A DNA stretch of 64,000 nucleotides from CAJBVG01 sp943372995 (GTDB taxonomy: Bacteria; Bacteroidota; Bacteroidia; Sphingobacteriales; Sphingobacteriaceae). The position numbers were made by a program, and so were the translations under genes. Location of the stretch: NCBI GenBank assembly GCA_943372995.1, contig CALSAQ010000007.1, positions 44,505 through 108,504 of the forward strand. The letters run 5' to 3'. Below, one piece after another: positions 39,301 to 47,600 of the stretch. How positions within the stretch are numbered: position 1 is the first letter of the stretch; every line of letters begins with the position of its first letter. Below the pieces are notes generated by a model. It saw only the letters and a list, made by a program, of their open reading frames with translations. It was not told where the DNA came from and did no database searches.

Positions 39301-40717
39301 CAACACCAGCAAATGCCGTGGTGGTATTAGTTAAGGTTGCTTTAATTATACAATTAGTAATTTTATTATTAGATGAACCATCCAATAAGTGTATTACATA
39401 CCCATAAGACCCCGCCTCCTCTGCTTCAATAGTTAAACTATCTAAATGAATATAATCTGCATTATTCAATCTAAACACATATCGATCTGCAGATACTGTA
39501 CCCAAAAATTTTATTGTGGAATTGTTCCCAATAAATCTTACAGTATTTGTTGCATTCGCTCCAGTTATTTGTGTAAGCAGCACTTGCTCGTTATATACAT
39601 CAGAACTTAGACGAATATTTACTGGACCAGAAACACCCATACAGTTTAATACAGACACTGCATCATTTACTGAAGTGAAATTTGTAAATGATTTGGGAAT
39701 ATTTTTATTAATAGTATAATTTCCCGACAATGCAGTAGTATATGCAAAAACAGATTGCGCATCTGTTGTATCTGAATTACCAGAACAAGTTGCAATAACT
39801 CTAAAGTATTTTGTAGGTACGTTTAGGGATGTTGTGTAACTTGTATTTGTTGCCGAAACAATTGATGTCCAATTAACATTATCCGTAGATTCTTGCCACT
39901 GAAAAGCCTGACCAACTCCATTACTATTACCCACTAAATTCATTGAGAAAGATTGACCTCCACAATACCACTGTTTTTGTATTTGTATGTTTCCTGCTGT
40001 AGGCGGCGAAACACATGGAGGTGCTGCGGTATAATTTATTTTTATCTGAGCATGATTAGCCACACTTGTTGCCATGGCTGTAGGTGATACAGCTGGTGAT
40101 GAACTATTAGTAGTATATTTTGTTGAATTGGTTGTATATGCTGGATACTGTGTAGCATTGTCTGTATACCAATTTATAGATGTTGCTGTACCTGTTGATG
40201 CTGGTTGATAATAATCGTAAATAACTGCCAAGTTTGAACCATTTGCTGTGTTATACACATATGGAGCGTTAAAAACGAACTGCTTCCAACCAACACTATT
40301 TCCAATTATAGTCGCAGGATCCCCGTCGTAAACTAAGGTTGCACCTGCTATTGCAGTGCTGAAATCTAGTGAACCTGCACCCCAGTCTACACTTGAGTAA
40401 TTCTTTACGTAAATTTTTAAATTTGTACCTGGTGTGAAAGTTAAAGCAGCTGTAAATCTATTGAATTCAAAACTTGTAATATTATCCCCATTATTTAAAC
40501 CAGTTAATAATGTACCAGGATAAATAGAAGCTACCCGCTGAGCTCTACTGCCAGTATTTCCAACTGAATAAACTGGACCATATAAATTACTGTTTGTTGT
40601 TGCTATTCCAATGGTTATCGTTTGTGCTTTTAATGCTATATTAGAAAATAACATAGCTACAAATAATAATACTGAAAATGCAGTTTTCAGATCTTTTTGG
40701 GGAGAGACGTGTTTCAT
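30392..40717 (-). CDS. Giant T9SS-secreted beta-helix/Ig protein 2 (about 3441 aa)
   Basis: I chose the ATG at 40717, which gives a normal signal peptide (residues 1-32, KTAFSVLLFVAMLFSN then ALKAQ). An ATG at 40780 would add 21 residues. An N-terminal beta domain and an Ig-like domain precede four beta-helix modules. Three are type A (about 333-786, 901-1356, 1471-1923), separated by CARDB-like spacers. After an FN3-like spacer (1923-2075) comes one type B (2079-2563, ending IGADEF). A CARDB-like domain and mixed beta regions follow to about 3050. Then come three Ig repeats with YLWSTG (3053-3260), a PKD domain with WNFGDPG (3266-3345), and the sorting domain starting GAAPNPF (about 3353-3441). 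Compared with giant 1 it has one additional type A module. Surface display through T9SS is well supported; the biological role is not. Confidence 0.88.
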   Translation of the reverse strand: MKHVSPQKDLKTAFSVLLFVAMLFSNIALKAQTITIGIATTNSNLYGPVYSVGNTGSRAQRVASIYPGTLLTGLNNGDNITSFEFNRFTAALTFTPGTNLKIYVKNYSSVDWGAGSLDFSTAIAGATLVYDGDPATIIGNSVGWKQFVFNAPYVYNTANGSNLAVIYDYYQPASTGTATSINWYTDNATQYPAYTTNSTKYTTNSSSPAVSPTAMATSVANHAQIKINYTAAPPCVSPPTAGNIQIQKQWYCGGQSFSMNLVGNSNGVGQAFQWQESTDNVNWTSIVSATNTSYTTSLNVPTKYFRVIATCSGNSDTTDAQSVFAYTTALSGNYTINKNIPKSFTNFTSVNDAVSVLNCMGVSGPVNIRLSSDVYNEQVLLTQITGANATNTVRFIGNNSTIKFLGTVSADRYVFRLNNADYIHLDSLTIEAEEAGSYGYVIHLLDGSSNNKITNCIIKATLTNTTTAFAGVAFSGSTTSATTAGLGYNNNIIENNTIIGGYYSIIIYGTSTNSAGTKGNIIRNNILRDAYQYTVYTFGCDSTHIVGNDMYRLDRTNGIAFYGVYASTNSFRTIIEKNKIHNPFGSGTGTTAVYGIYVNATDSKQDQFIVRNNLVYNINGTTGGRYGLYNQGSDSTSFYNNTVIMDDPNPSTGVINGFIHGSTAATGVKLLNNIFYINSPGTGNRIGEYWSENTSTFLSNNNGFYVSNAGSGVNAIAFQNNINYLTLTDWQTFGKDVNSVHSDPLFVSGPSGNHIPSASTYNNSGLSLVQVSEDYTGAARSVTPDIGAYEFSPSTEDVSVNSIELKNICVGVQPVFVKFTNAGLSPLNSVQINWTLNGVLQLPYSFPGLLPSGEDTVISIGLFNVVKDVPYSIVTWSSNPNGVVDLNKANDTAKSKIFRSGLEGAYTIGGPAADYQSLAFVAQELSDRGACGPVTFNMDPTAGPYVGLVAFKNVPGTSFINTVTINGNGSVVKAAPTLTDKRSVILIEGSDYFTLDSINVVADSSTYGWGIHLFSGSDYNTIRKSTVTVSNAASTTNFSGIVISGSLTSATTDGLGSNNLIENNIVKGGYYGIAINGITNNIGSIYNRVINNIIQDYYAYGVYINSSDSALVSRNDISRPVRINSTTTAGIYVSGNSMSVIVERNRVHDVFASMQSSTSSSYGIYQTANDAVATRPLIVRNNAIYNMQSNGTLYGIYNTSSNNALYYNNTVHIEDLNSTTSNAGYAFYQTTEASGIELKNNIFYINRAGTGARAAVRFNTTTSTIASNYNNLYATNIGTGTNALGFYGTTDHKTLTAWQGTNNDLNSYDVSPLLVSASTGDVTPNSISLDGTGVPSTFVTDDLNGNLRSSPPDIGALEFNITLDDAGITSIDSPETFCPGLQVVKATIKNFGVSNISTVKVNWQINGVNQTVYNFAGTLASGEDTSVVLGTINAQANVNYSIKAWTSLPNNIVDNVNTNDTTIKQNIRTALFGINTIGGPSANFQSLTEAVQAMNLYGVCDTVIFDVDSAAGPYNEQVLISNFSGTSIDKQVIFKGNGAIIQFEPTVSASRYVFRIENTDYITIDGFNIKSINGTYGWGVHLITGSDYNTISNNKIQLSQTSTTSANFVGIACSGSTTSASSAGVYSHNKIIGNTIDGGYYGISVYGTSGTSIPLTQGNIINNNKVLNSYSQGIYTIYQQNIEISGNEVSRPTRASTGTFYGIEASSVTAGLKMYNNRIHNLFGGVQSSTSTSFSIYMASSDHVGSKGIVANNLIYNINGGGIVYGIYNSGSDSIKYLFNSISLEDKIAGKTQVAYGFYQTTEAKGLEYYNNSVLVDRLTTGNQVAMYFSTNTTIPVSNHNNFYTPNGYVAYHTSLRENLSDWQAVNTNTPYDLNSTYANPLYNGITNLIPQASSPLVNSGIPMVEVLKDIEGTNRNITNPFKGAYEKSGDFRGPYYIVNPISNTISTNNLTVNGVVSISDVSGVDVAPTNRPRIYYKLSTHNNKYEDNTSATNGWKYTTALNGSSPFNFVIDYSKLFGGVVNVNNEIEYFFVAQDSLGFVSTSHGAFKKSPVSITTIDSNQFGLIGNTLKYRIASLITEDTLYVGNAHTLKNLTANDGLFKYLNDNIITSNLTVIVTSNLSEDGTNALNDLSEAGVGNYSIRIIPQTKTVYNIQGSYTGGLIRLNGADRISIDGSVNDSGYYFNITNTSTSSNIAAIQLIGLGTDTTGASYNTIKGSVISTGASTGNSIGIHIGGLSIPYDAVRGNKNNKIINNKIFKGSVGIYNSGVSAGLSDSLLIIGNIIGANDGATATDNIRLYGIALEYGSNTIVENNLIQNIRNASSQQSWGIAVYGNFNNGVITKNKIQNIVGGSGSFGGRGLEINSGTQKSNIRITNNFISGISGAGSANLSSTANVGLYINGTSDLKVYNNSIHLSGSIAKTTAKPDTSAAIYIRGNSSQLDVLNNTISNTMKNTTDTSLAYAFVSTVNDTAFTNFDYNNFYVGDFIQNPQGILSSVRGVGFNNIADIRLATSKNTNSINISPNFVSDINLHAQGSALYQKGQVVLGLVDDIDGDLRGNPPCIGADEFTAPNNDIVNIGFSYPSSVLPICGISSDSIQVIIFNQGLQAQTGFEVKAYISGVINDTVSTIYNGNLLPSHRDTVTLGYYNSSLATGNISIRSILNLTTDVGRENDTTDMSSKILMMPVIPNILPFTAACVGNSTTVIASAGEGDTKWYTQANGGVPVKVGDTLRTPNLNSSSTYYAETSTSTIQTVSTGLTTKYSSATSGAGTTNFGIVFDVLAPFTLESVVVYPVASTAGLSGTVTIDVIDGSNAVVHSRVVNVVGNPASSVTPQRVMLNFDLLPGTNYKLRPGTRGAGITGLMFEPSASAPGGNYGYPYVVPGLLSIKTSTLTAGPTNTARNDLYYYFYDWNVKTGQEGCVSARVPVVVTPAPLPGGSTVSQSAPFQGVFNAGTLATPDAACAGDTLTYMITPPTGYNLSDLGVTWTVLNPVVKTLSGQTPAGTVTINGLSLRYVAALGDEDSTLKFTASIKSLLSSGCDSQVTRHIKIEKTPVVDLGPDKTICVGSSVVLDAGNAGASYLWSTGETTQSISVSTSGTYSVKVTNAGTCFVEDTINVNAIALPIVNLGPDQTVCAGTVVTLDAGNPGSTYLWSTGSTAQTIQPTVTGIYTVTVTANGGCSTKDTISVTFNALPVVNLGADLNICLSDTVTLDAGNPGSTYLWSTGATTRTIRVNAAATYSVSVTNANGCVNTDEVVVTNKATPNAGFTIAAAAGSSITFQASGTVGLTYAWNFGDPGSPNNTSQLQAPVHVFSGPGSYDVTLTVVAVATGCKSTSTQTITITSVGNDLVEFFKLGAAPNPFVAETKINYTLPEDANSVSVEVYDMIGRKVADIVNNEYQASGNYQFNYRNEDMQTSAGIYMVKLTVDGRTAYIRIIDANKR
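30471..30660 (-). repeat. T9SS-tail DNA repeat, copy in giant gene 2
   Basis: This 190-bp stretch, encoding the sorting-domain segment from GAAPNPF to MQTS, is almost identical to 41749-41938 in giant gene 3. I count about five mismatches by eye, mostly third codon positions. The rest of the two genes is far more divergent. Confidence 0.85.
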
Positions 40718-40859
40718 ATATTTGTTCTTCAAGGTATATTCTATTATTGAGTCTTTTAATGAGCTATCACCCTTATTCATGTGGTAATAAAAAATTCATT
40801 AAATAAACCTGTTCCAATGCATTTTTTTTAAACGCAATCGTCTTAGTCAAAAACCAGGC

Positions 40860-40867
40860 CAAAAATA
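40860..40867 (-). promoter_or_regulatory. -7 box of giant gene 2
   Basis: The reverse strand reads TATTTTTG, a full TAnnTTTG match. The leader would be about 135 nt to the ATG at 40717, or about 73 nt to the ATG at 40780. Confidence 0.55.
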
Positions 40868-40876
40868 AGAGACATT

Positions 40877-40891
40877 TAGATAATTTATCTA
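40877..40891. promoter_or_regulatory. Operator-like palindrome at the giant gene 2 promoter
   Basis: TAGATAATTTATCTA is a perfect inverted repeat around a single central base, located 9 bp upstream of the -7 box. A bound dimeric regulator there would overlap the promoter. The adjacent Lrp/AsnC gene product is one candidate, not demonstrated. Confidence 0.35.
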
Positions 40892-41069
40892 GAAAACTGT
40901 ATTTATGTGGTAAAAAAACACAGGAAACGAATAGTAAAATAATAGTATTACTTATATTTTATTACTGATGTGGGATGGACTTACGCTTTTTTGAAAAAAG
41001 CCAAAAATGACACAAGTACGACATTAAGTGTCTTTCAGAATATTGTATTAGCTAAATATTTATAAAAAA

Positions 41070-41558
41070 TTATGCTTTTTTAGGCAGTAAGTGGTCTAAT
41101 GGATAGGGGCTGTTTGATTTTACATCTCCTAAAACAATATTACTATGAAACTGACCAACATTAGGTATTGTAGAAAATATATTCATTAAGAAGTGATTAT
41201 AAGCATGTATATCCGGCGAAACTATTTTCAACATGTAATCATAATTTCCAGATAAGCCTGTAACTTCTAACACTTGGGGTAATTTAGAGACTGCGTTTTC
41301 AAAAGATTCTAGCGCATCTTTACTCTGTTCTTTTAGGGTAACATTACAATATACTACGATATCCAAACCAATCTTAATTCCATCCAACACTGCAATATAT
41401 TTTTTTATATAGCCATCATTCTCTAATCTTTTAATTCTTTCATATGTTGGTGTTGCTGATAAACCAACCTCTTTAGCGATATCTTTTATGGCTTTAGTAG
41501 AATCTACTTGTAATATCTTCAATATATCTACATCTATTCGGTCCAAATGCTGTTGCAT
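41070..41558 (-). CDS. Lrp/AsnC-family transcriptional regulator
   Basis: The 162-residue product has the family length. An N-terminal helix-turn-helix covers residues 5-60 (LDRIDVDILKILQVDSTKAI, then IAKEVGLSATPTYERIKRLE). The C-terminal RAM/effector domain (about 65-150) includes EVTGLSGNYDYMLKIVSPD, the ligand- and oligomer-contact region of the family. Such regulators sense amino acids and bind as octamers to multiple sites. The gene stands alone between two giant T9SS cargo genes in the same direction. A terminator of the upstream giant gene lies in front of it, so it must have its own promoter. Its position makes local regulation of these genes possible but unproven. Confidence 0.93.
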   Translation of the reverse strand: MQQHLDRIDVDILKILQVDSTKAIKDIAKEVGLSATPTYERIKRLENDGYIKKYIAVLDGIKIGLDIVVYCNVTLKEQSKDALESFENAVSKLPQVLEVTGLSGNYDYMLKIVSPDIHAYNHFLMNIFSTIPNVGQFHSNIVLGDVKSNSPYPLDHLLPKKA

Positions 41559-41610
41559 ACTCTATCTGTTTGAATACTAAATAAACAAAAAAAAACTGTT
41601 AATACAAAAT

Positions 41611-41640
41611 AAAGAAAGCCCTCAAATGAGGGCTTTCTTT
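41611..41640. terminator. Terminator after giant gene 3
   Basis: This perfect hairpin has 14-bp arms (AAAGAAAGCCCTCA and its complement) around two bases. It starts 30 bp after the stop of giant gene 3 and separates it from the lrp-like gene. Confidence 0.9.
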
Positions 41641-41669
41641 ATTAATTTTAATAAACTGATAATATTCAG

Positions 41670-44600
41670 TTATTTCTTAGCAATGTCTATTATTCTAACA
41701 TATGCTATTTTACCATCTACTGTTAATCTTACCATGTATACACCTGATGATGTTTGCATGTCTTCGTTTCTGTAGTTGAATTGATAGTTTCCTGATGCTT
41801 GATATTCGTTGTTTACGATATCTGCAACTTTTCTTCCTATCATATCATATACTTCTACGCTTACACTGTTTGCATCTTCTGGTAAGGTATAGTTAATCTT
41901 AGTTTCTGCAACAAATGGATTTGGTGCTGCTCCTAGTTTAAATAGTTCAGCCAAATTGTTACCTACACCCGATATAATTACTTGTTGTGTAGTTGTAGCA
42001 GAACAGCCGTTTGCAACGCTAGTTACAGTTAAGGTTACTGTGTATGTACCTGCACCTGTAAATACGTGAATAGGCGCTTGTGCTTGTGATGTATTTGCAG
42101 CACTATTAGGATCTCCGAAGTTCCATAAGTAAGTTAAACCAACTGTACTTGTTGCTTGGAAAGTAACTGATGTACCTACTTGTGCTGTGGTAGTAAATGC
42201 TGCATTAGGTGTAGCTTTATTAGTTACCACTACGGCATCTGTTCCCGTACATCCTTCTGTATTTGTAACTGTTACGCTATAAGTGCCAGCTGTACTAACT
42301 CTAATTGTACGAGTTGTAGCTCCTGTACTCCATAAATAACTTGCCCCAACACCTGCATCTAAAGTAACAGTATCACTAGTACAAATATTCAAGTCTGGAC
42401 CTAAATTCACAGATGGTGCTGCTTTAAGAGTTACAACTATAGTATCTCTCGATGTACATCCACCAGAAGTAACCGCAACATGGTATGTACCCGCTGTTGT
42501 TACTGTAAGTGTTTTAGTTGTTGCTCCTGTAGACCATAAGTATGTAGCTCCTACATTTCCTGCGTCAAGAACAGTGTTTGTTCCCGGGCAAATTTGTACA
42601 TCTGCGCCTAAACTAACTACTGGAGCTGGTGTAACTGTAACGTTTACAGTATCCATTAAAATACAACCTGAATTATTTGTAACTGTTACATGATAACTTC
42701 CTGCTGCCGAAACCACTATACTTTGAGTAGTAGCTCCTGTTGACCATAAGTAAGTAGACCCTGGTTGTCCTGCATCTATTGTTATAGTACCATTAGAACA
42801 AACTGTTCTGTCTGCACCTAATGTAAATGCTGGTGGACTAACGGTTGTCACTTCAAATGTATCTGTTGCAGTACATCCAGAAGCATTTGTTACCGTAACG
42901 TGGTATGTACCTATTGCATTAACCTGTATTGTTTGTGTTGTTGCACCTGTTGACCATAAGTAAGCAGTATGTGCACCAGCATCAATTGTAATTGTACCAC
43001 CTGTACACAATGTTCTATCCGCCATAGTGAATGGGAACGCTGCTGCTGCAGTTAATTTTATTGTATCACTAGCAGAAGCTCCTGCTAAGTTTGTTACAAC
43101 TACTTTATAAGTACCTGCTACACTAGCATTAATCGTTCTAGTTGTTCCTACTTGAATATTGTCTAATGTCCATAGGTATGAGCAACCTGGGTTACCTGCA
43201 TCTAATGTTCTAGGTGTAGTTCCACAAATAACTCCTGTTGGGCCACCTAAGCTAACAACTGGTGCTGGCAATACATTTACAACAACTGTGTCTGTATATG
43301 AACATACTCCATCAGTAGATGCTGCATAATATGTGAATGATCCAACATTTGGATGAACTGGTGTTACAATAGATCCTCCAACTTGTGGACCTGTTAATAA
43401 TCCTCCTGTCCAAGTAATTACTGAACCTGAAGGTAGTGTAGGCAAACTAGGGTTTACAAAACCAATTGATACTGGTGTATTCAATGATGCTGTTACCCAA
43501 TTTGAGTTATCATTTAAATCATCTCCTTGTAATGTTGCACCCGCTTGCCCTGATGGACTAGTTACACCTGCACCACTCCAATGATCTGATGTTACACCGT
43601 TTGCTGTACCAAACACATACGTGTTTGTAGCAACTGCGTCAACGATATCTCCTACATTGTTTTTCAATACAAAACCTAAACTACTTCCTGATCCTGGTGC
43701 AAAGTTTCCTGCTGTTAATTTGAAAATTAAGTTTGCAGGGTCTGCTGCTCCAGCAGAACTAAAGTGAACAATAACAACTCCATTCGGTGGAACAATTGTT
43801 CCTGCTGGGAATGTAATCGAACCTGTACTTGTTCCTTCTGTTACAAATTGGTAACCAGAAAGGTCTGCAGATGCATTAGTTAAGTTTGTAATCTCTAAGT
43901 TATCATCATACATTGTTGTTGGTAACGAAGCTGGCCAAGTACATTGACTTCCATTCGAAAGACCACAACCTCCAGTATAATTAAAGAAGTTAAATTCTGT
44001 TATTCTAAACGGTCTATCTTTAGTAGTACCTGCAGATAACGAAGCTGTTTGTCCTGGACTAATGTTTCTGTCCATACCTGCATTAACTCTAAAGTATTCA
44101 TCTTGATAAACATCAAAATTGCTTCTTGATGTGTTTGCATAAATACTATTATCAATTGCTTCTATTCTGAAGCTTACAACATTTTTACCTTGTGCTGGAA
44201 CTGTTGCAGAATAAACGTTACCAACGTTAGTCATTGCAATCGGCGTTTGTGGAACACCACCCGACGACCATAATAAACTAACAGAAGCTATACCTGTTGT
44301 ATCTGTAACGGTTGCACTAATTGTATGCGACACGGCAACACACTGTGAATCTGGATTAACCGCAACATTTAAAATGTTTGGTGGGTAATAGTCACCTGGT
44401 GGCGCTGGTAAAATGTTTATTTCATAGTCTTGTGTTTCTCCAAATGAATATGGATCACAAGGATGTATGTTTGTGCTCGTTTGATCAGCCTCTCTTACTC
44501 TTAATCTAGTAATACCTAAGTTCGCTGTAATCGGAATTTTAACTCCCACCTTAGCTTTGAATGGTCCAGCAGCGATATTATAAACCTCTGCTATTTTCTC

Positions 44601-47600
44601 TGTGTTGTTATCGAACACACCATCATGGTTATAATCAATCCATGCACCAAAGTCATTTGAATTGTATGTACCTGCTGAGAACTCAATAGTATCTGTTTGG
44701 AATCTTTGGAAACTTGCATTGTAAACGCTATATGGTTTAAATGTGTAGTATGGACTTGGAGATGCACCATTAGCATCCACAATAGCACCAAACTTAACAT
44801 AAGTTGCAAAGTCACCTGAACCTGTACCCGATGAATATGATGGGAAACAGTAGTCTGCAGATATTTTTCTAAATCCAGATGGGTTACCACTTGTTGCCAC
44901 ATGACTATTACCCTCAATAGTAAATCCTAATAGTTCCGCATCTAAATGGTTTTCTAAAACTGCAGATGAACTAATATCAAATGCTAACCATAAATAGTTA
45001 CTATCTGGGAATAAGCTTGTGTTTTTATTAAATGTTATAGTATCTGTAATACTTACTGCTGTATCAATTAGAGTTAATGCATTAAAGTTAATACTAGATC
45101 CTGTTTTGTATAAAGAAACTTTAACAATGTCCGATTTTAATGTTGTTCCTGTTAAAGCAAACTTAATACTATTTAATTGAGCAGGACCACCTGTATTAGC
45201 CATGTTTATTCTTGCTCTAATTATTGGATTGTTTTTAGATCCTAAGAATACCAATCCTTGTTGTTGTGCTGATGAATTACTTACATATACAGTAGGAACA
45301 TTAATTAATCTGTTTCCTACTGGTGCTGTAGTTGTTGGAATTTGTGGTGTTCCTCCAATTGTTAATGAAGTTACCTCAGCATCAATAAAGTTACCAATTA
45401 CAGCAGTAGAATTAATATCGTATGTTAACCAGAAATAGTTTGTATCTGTTAATAACGGTTTACTACCTGTAATTGTAAATGATCCAGTTGGTGTTGCTGT
45501 TCCAAATAAACTGGTATCAGCAAAAACTTTACTTGTTCCTGTGTAGAATATTTTCGCATTTGATATATCAGCCAACGAAGTTGTTCCTGTAGTATTGATA
45601 CTCAAACTTGTTAAATTAAGTTTAACACCACAACCTGTTGTAACAACTGGTATACGAACTACTGGTTGATTAACTACGTTTTTCAACACATCTCCAGTAA
45701 CCTGTTCTACATTAGAATATACGTATTGAATTGGATTCTCAACAATTCTAATTCTATAGTCTTCTACCTCACCATAAGTAAATGTTGTACAAGATGGAAC
45801 AATTCCAGTAGATGATTCTACTTGTATAATTCTCATTCTTGTTACACCAGTATCTGCAGTACATGGGATATTAAACTGATATCTTAAGTGATTGCTACCA
45901 GATGTACCAATTGTACCCGCGAAGAATCCTTCTCCTGGATCAGCAAATGATCCGTTTTTGTTGTAGTCAATATAAACAGATACACCAGTACCATATCTTG
46001 TACCATCATGAATTGATGCTACATCAATTGAATACTTTTTATTCTGTTCTACTTCTATTGTTGGAACAATTGTAGAATCAACAAAATTGGTGTAATTGTT
46101 TTTTGATAATGGGTTTGATGTTATAGGCAAATCAGAACCATTAGAGAATATGGTATCATTACCGCTAATCATCATCACCATACCAATGTTATCATCAACT
46201 GATGGAGATTGCGTTGACTTAGCATCACAATATCCTAAATAAGCATTGATATAATTTGTTTTAATTAATGAATCCACCCCTGCAACATTTGATGTTTTTA
46301 ATTTAACAGTATATAAACCTGCTGCATTAAATTGTACTTGTGGGTTTTTAGAATTCGCATTTGTACCGTTAACATAAGTAACTGTACTTGGTGTAAATGT
46401 CCAAGTCCAATTTGTAGGTAAGTTTAACGATTGGTCAGTAAAGATAACCGTAGAAACTTTTCCACCTAATGTAGCATTAGTTGTATCAGCAGTAAATGCT
46501 GTTACTGGAGTAACAGGTATAACAACAAACACATCTACAGAACCATTCGCAGAACAAGTTCCATTAGTAGCATTTACTGAATATGTAATTGTACCTGATG
46601 ATGTTGGTGTTGCTGTTGGATTAACAACGTTAGTAGCACTTAAACCACCACCTGTTGTTTGACTCCATGTAGCACCAGACACAGCTGCTGCACCATTAAT
46701 ATATAAATTTGGTCTAATTGATGGTGTTGCAGAAACCGTCGCGTTATATGAACAAATATTCGAAACCGCACCATCTACTTGATAATATGTATGTGCATTA
46801 AAGCCCGCCGGTGATTGACGAACAAACCATTGGTCTGTCGAACTACCAGTAACTCCATTAGAAAAACATATATCTACTAATACGTTCGAAGTACCGTCCC
46901 AAATGAATGGTGTTGTAAATTCGTGTTGATTTACACCTAATACAGGTAAATAATCAACCGGTCCGAATACTTGAGTTGGTGATGCAGGATTTACAAGTGT
47001 TGTAATTGTACTAGGGATGTAGTTAGACAATTTCATTGTAAAGCCTTTAGCTGTTCTGTTAGCACCTGTTGGGATAGGAGCAACAACTTCAAAACCAATA
47101 GAGTTTATCGTACCTGCACTAAATCCTAATGTTTGTAATTCTGAAGCTCTAATTAAATATTGTTGTCTACCATTACCATAATAAGTAGCATATGGAGATG
47201 CAATATTACTAAATGCTGCATTTACACCTGTACCTGTTCCTAATTGTGCCTCATTTGGTGACGTCACTTGTAATTGAACAGTAGAACCTAGAGATATTGT
47301 ATCTTGATCTACCGATGCTGTAACCGTAAAGGTTTTATCTTTATAAGTACCTCCAGCCACATTAAGTGCATTTTTATTAACACTTAGATCTACCACTCTA
47401 AATGAATATGCAATTAAGCTGTCGATATTTGCAGGTATAGTACCTTGGTACTTATTACCTGTTGTATTAGTCATTAATATCACAGGTTGAGCTGCAGCTG
47501 ATTTACCTAATGACCAAAAGATTGCTACCGAGTCGATACCACTTGCATCTGTAGCTGTAGCATAAAATGTATGTCCTGTTGTTAAACAAGTATTTGGTAA

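Larger units (their letters stand above)
40718..41069. other. Gap between lrp-like gene and giant gene 2
   Basis: No gene is recognisable in these 352 bp. The gap holds a full -7 box (40860-40867), a 15-bp palindrome (40877-40891) and a weak hairpin GCTTTTTT/AAAAAAGC at 40985-41001 that might end the lrp transcript. The part from 40718 to 40780 could be coding if the upstream ATG of giant gene 2 is used. Confidence 0.6.

Noticed and set aside
42215..43250. Regularly spaced repeats in the giant genes considered as a CRISPR array
   Set aside because: The units are about 210 bp, in frame, and encode Ig-like domains. There are no short identical repeats with unique spacers and no cas genes.
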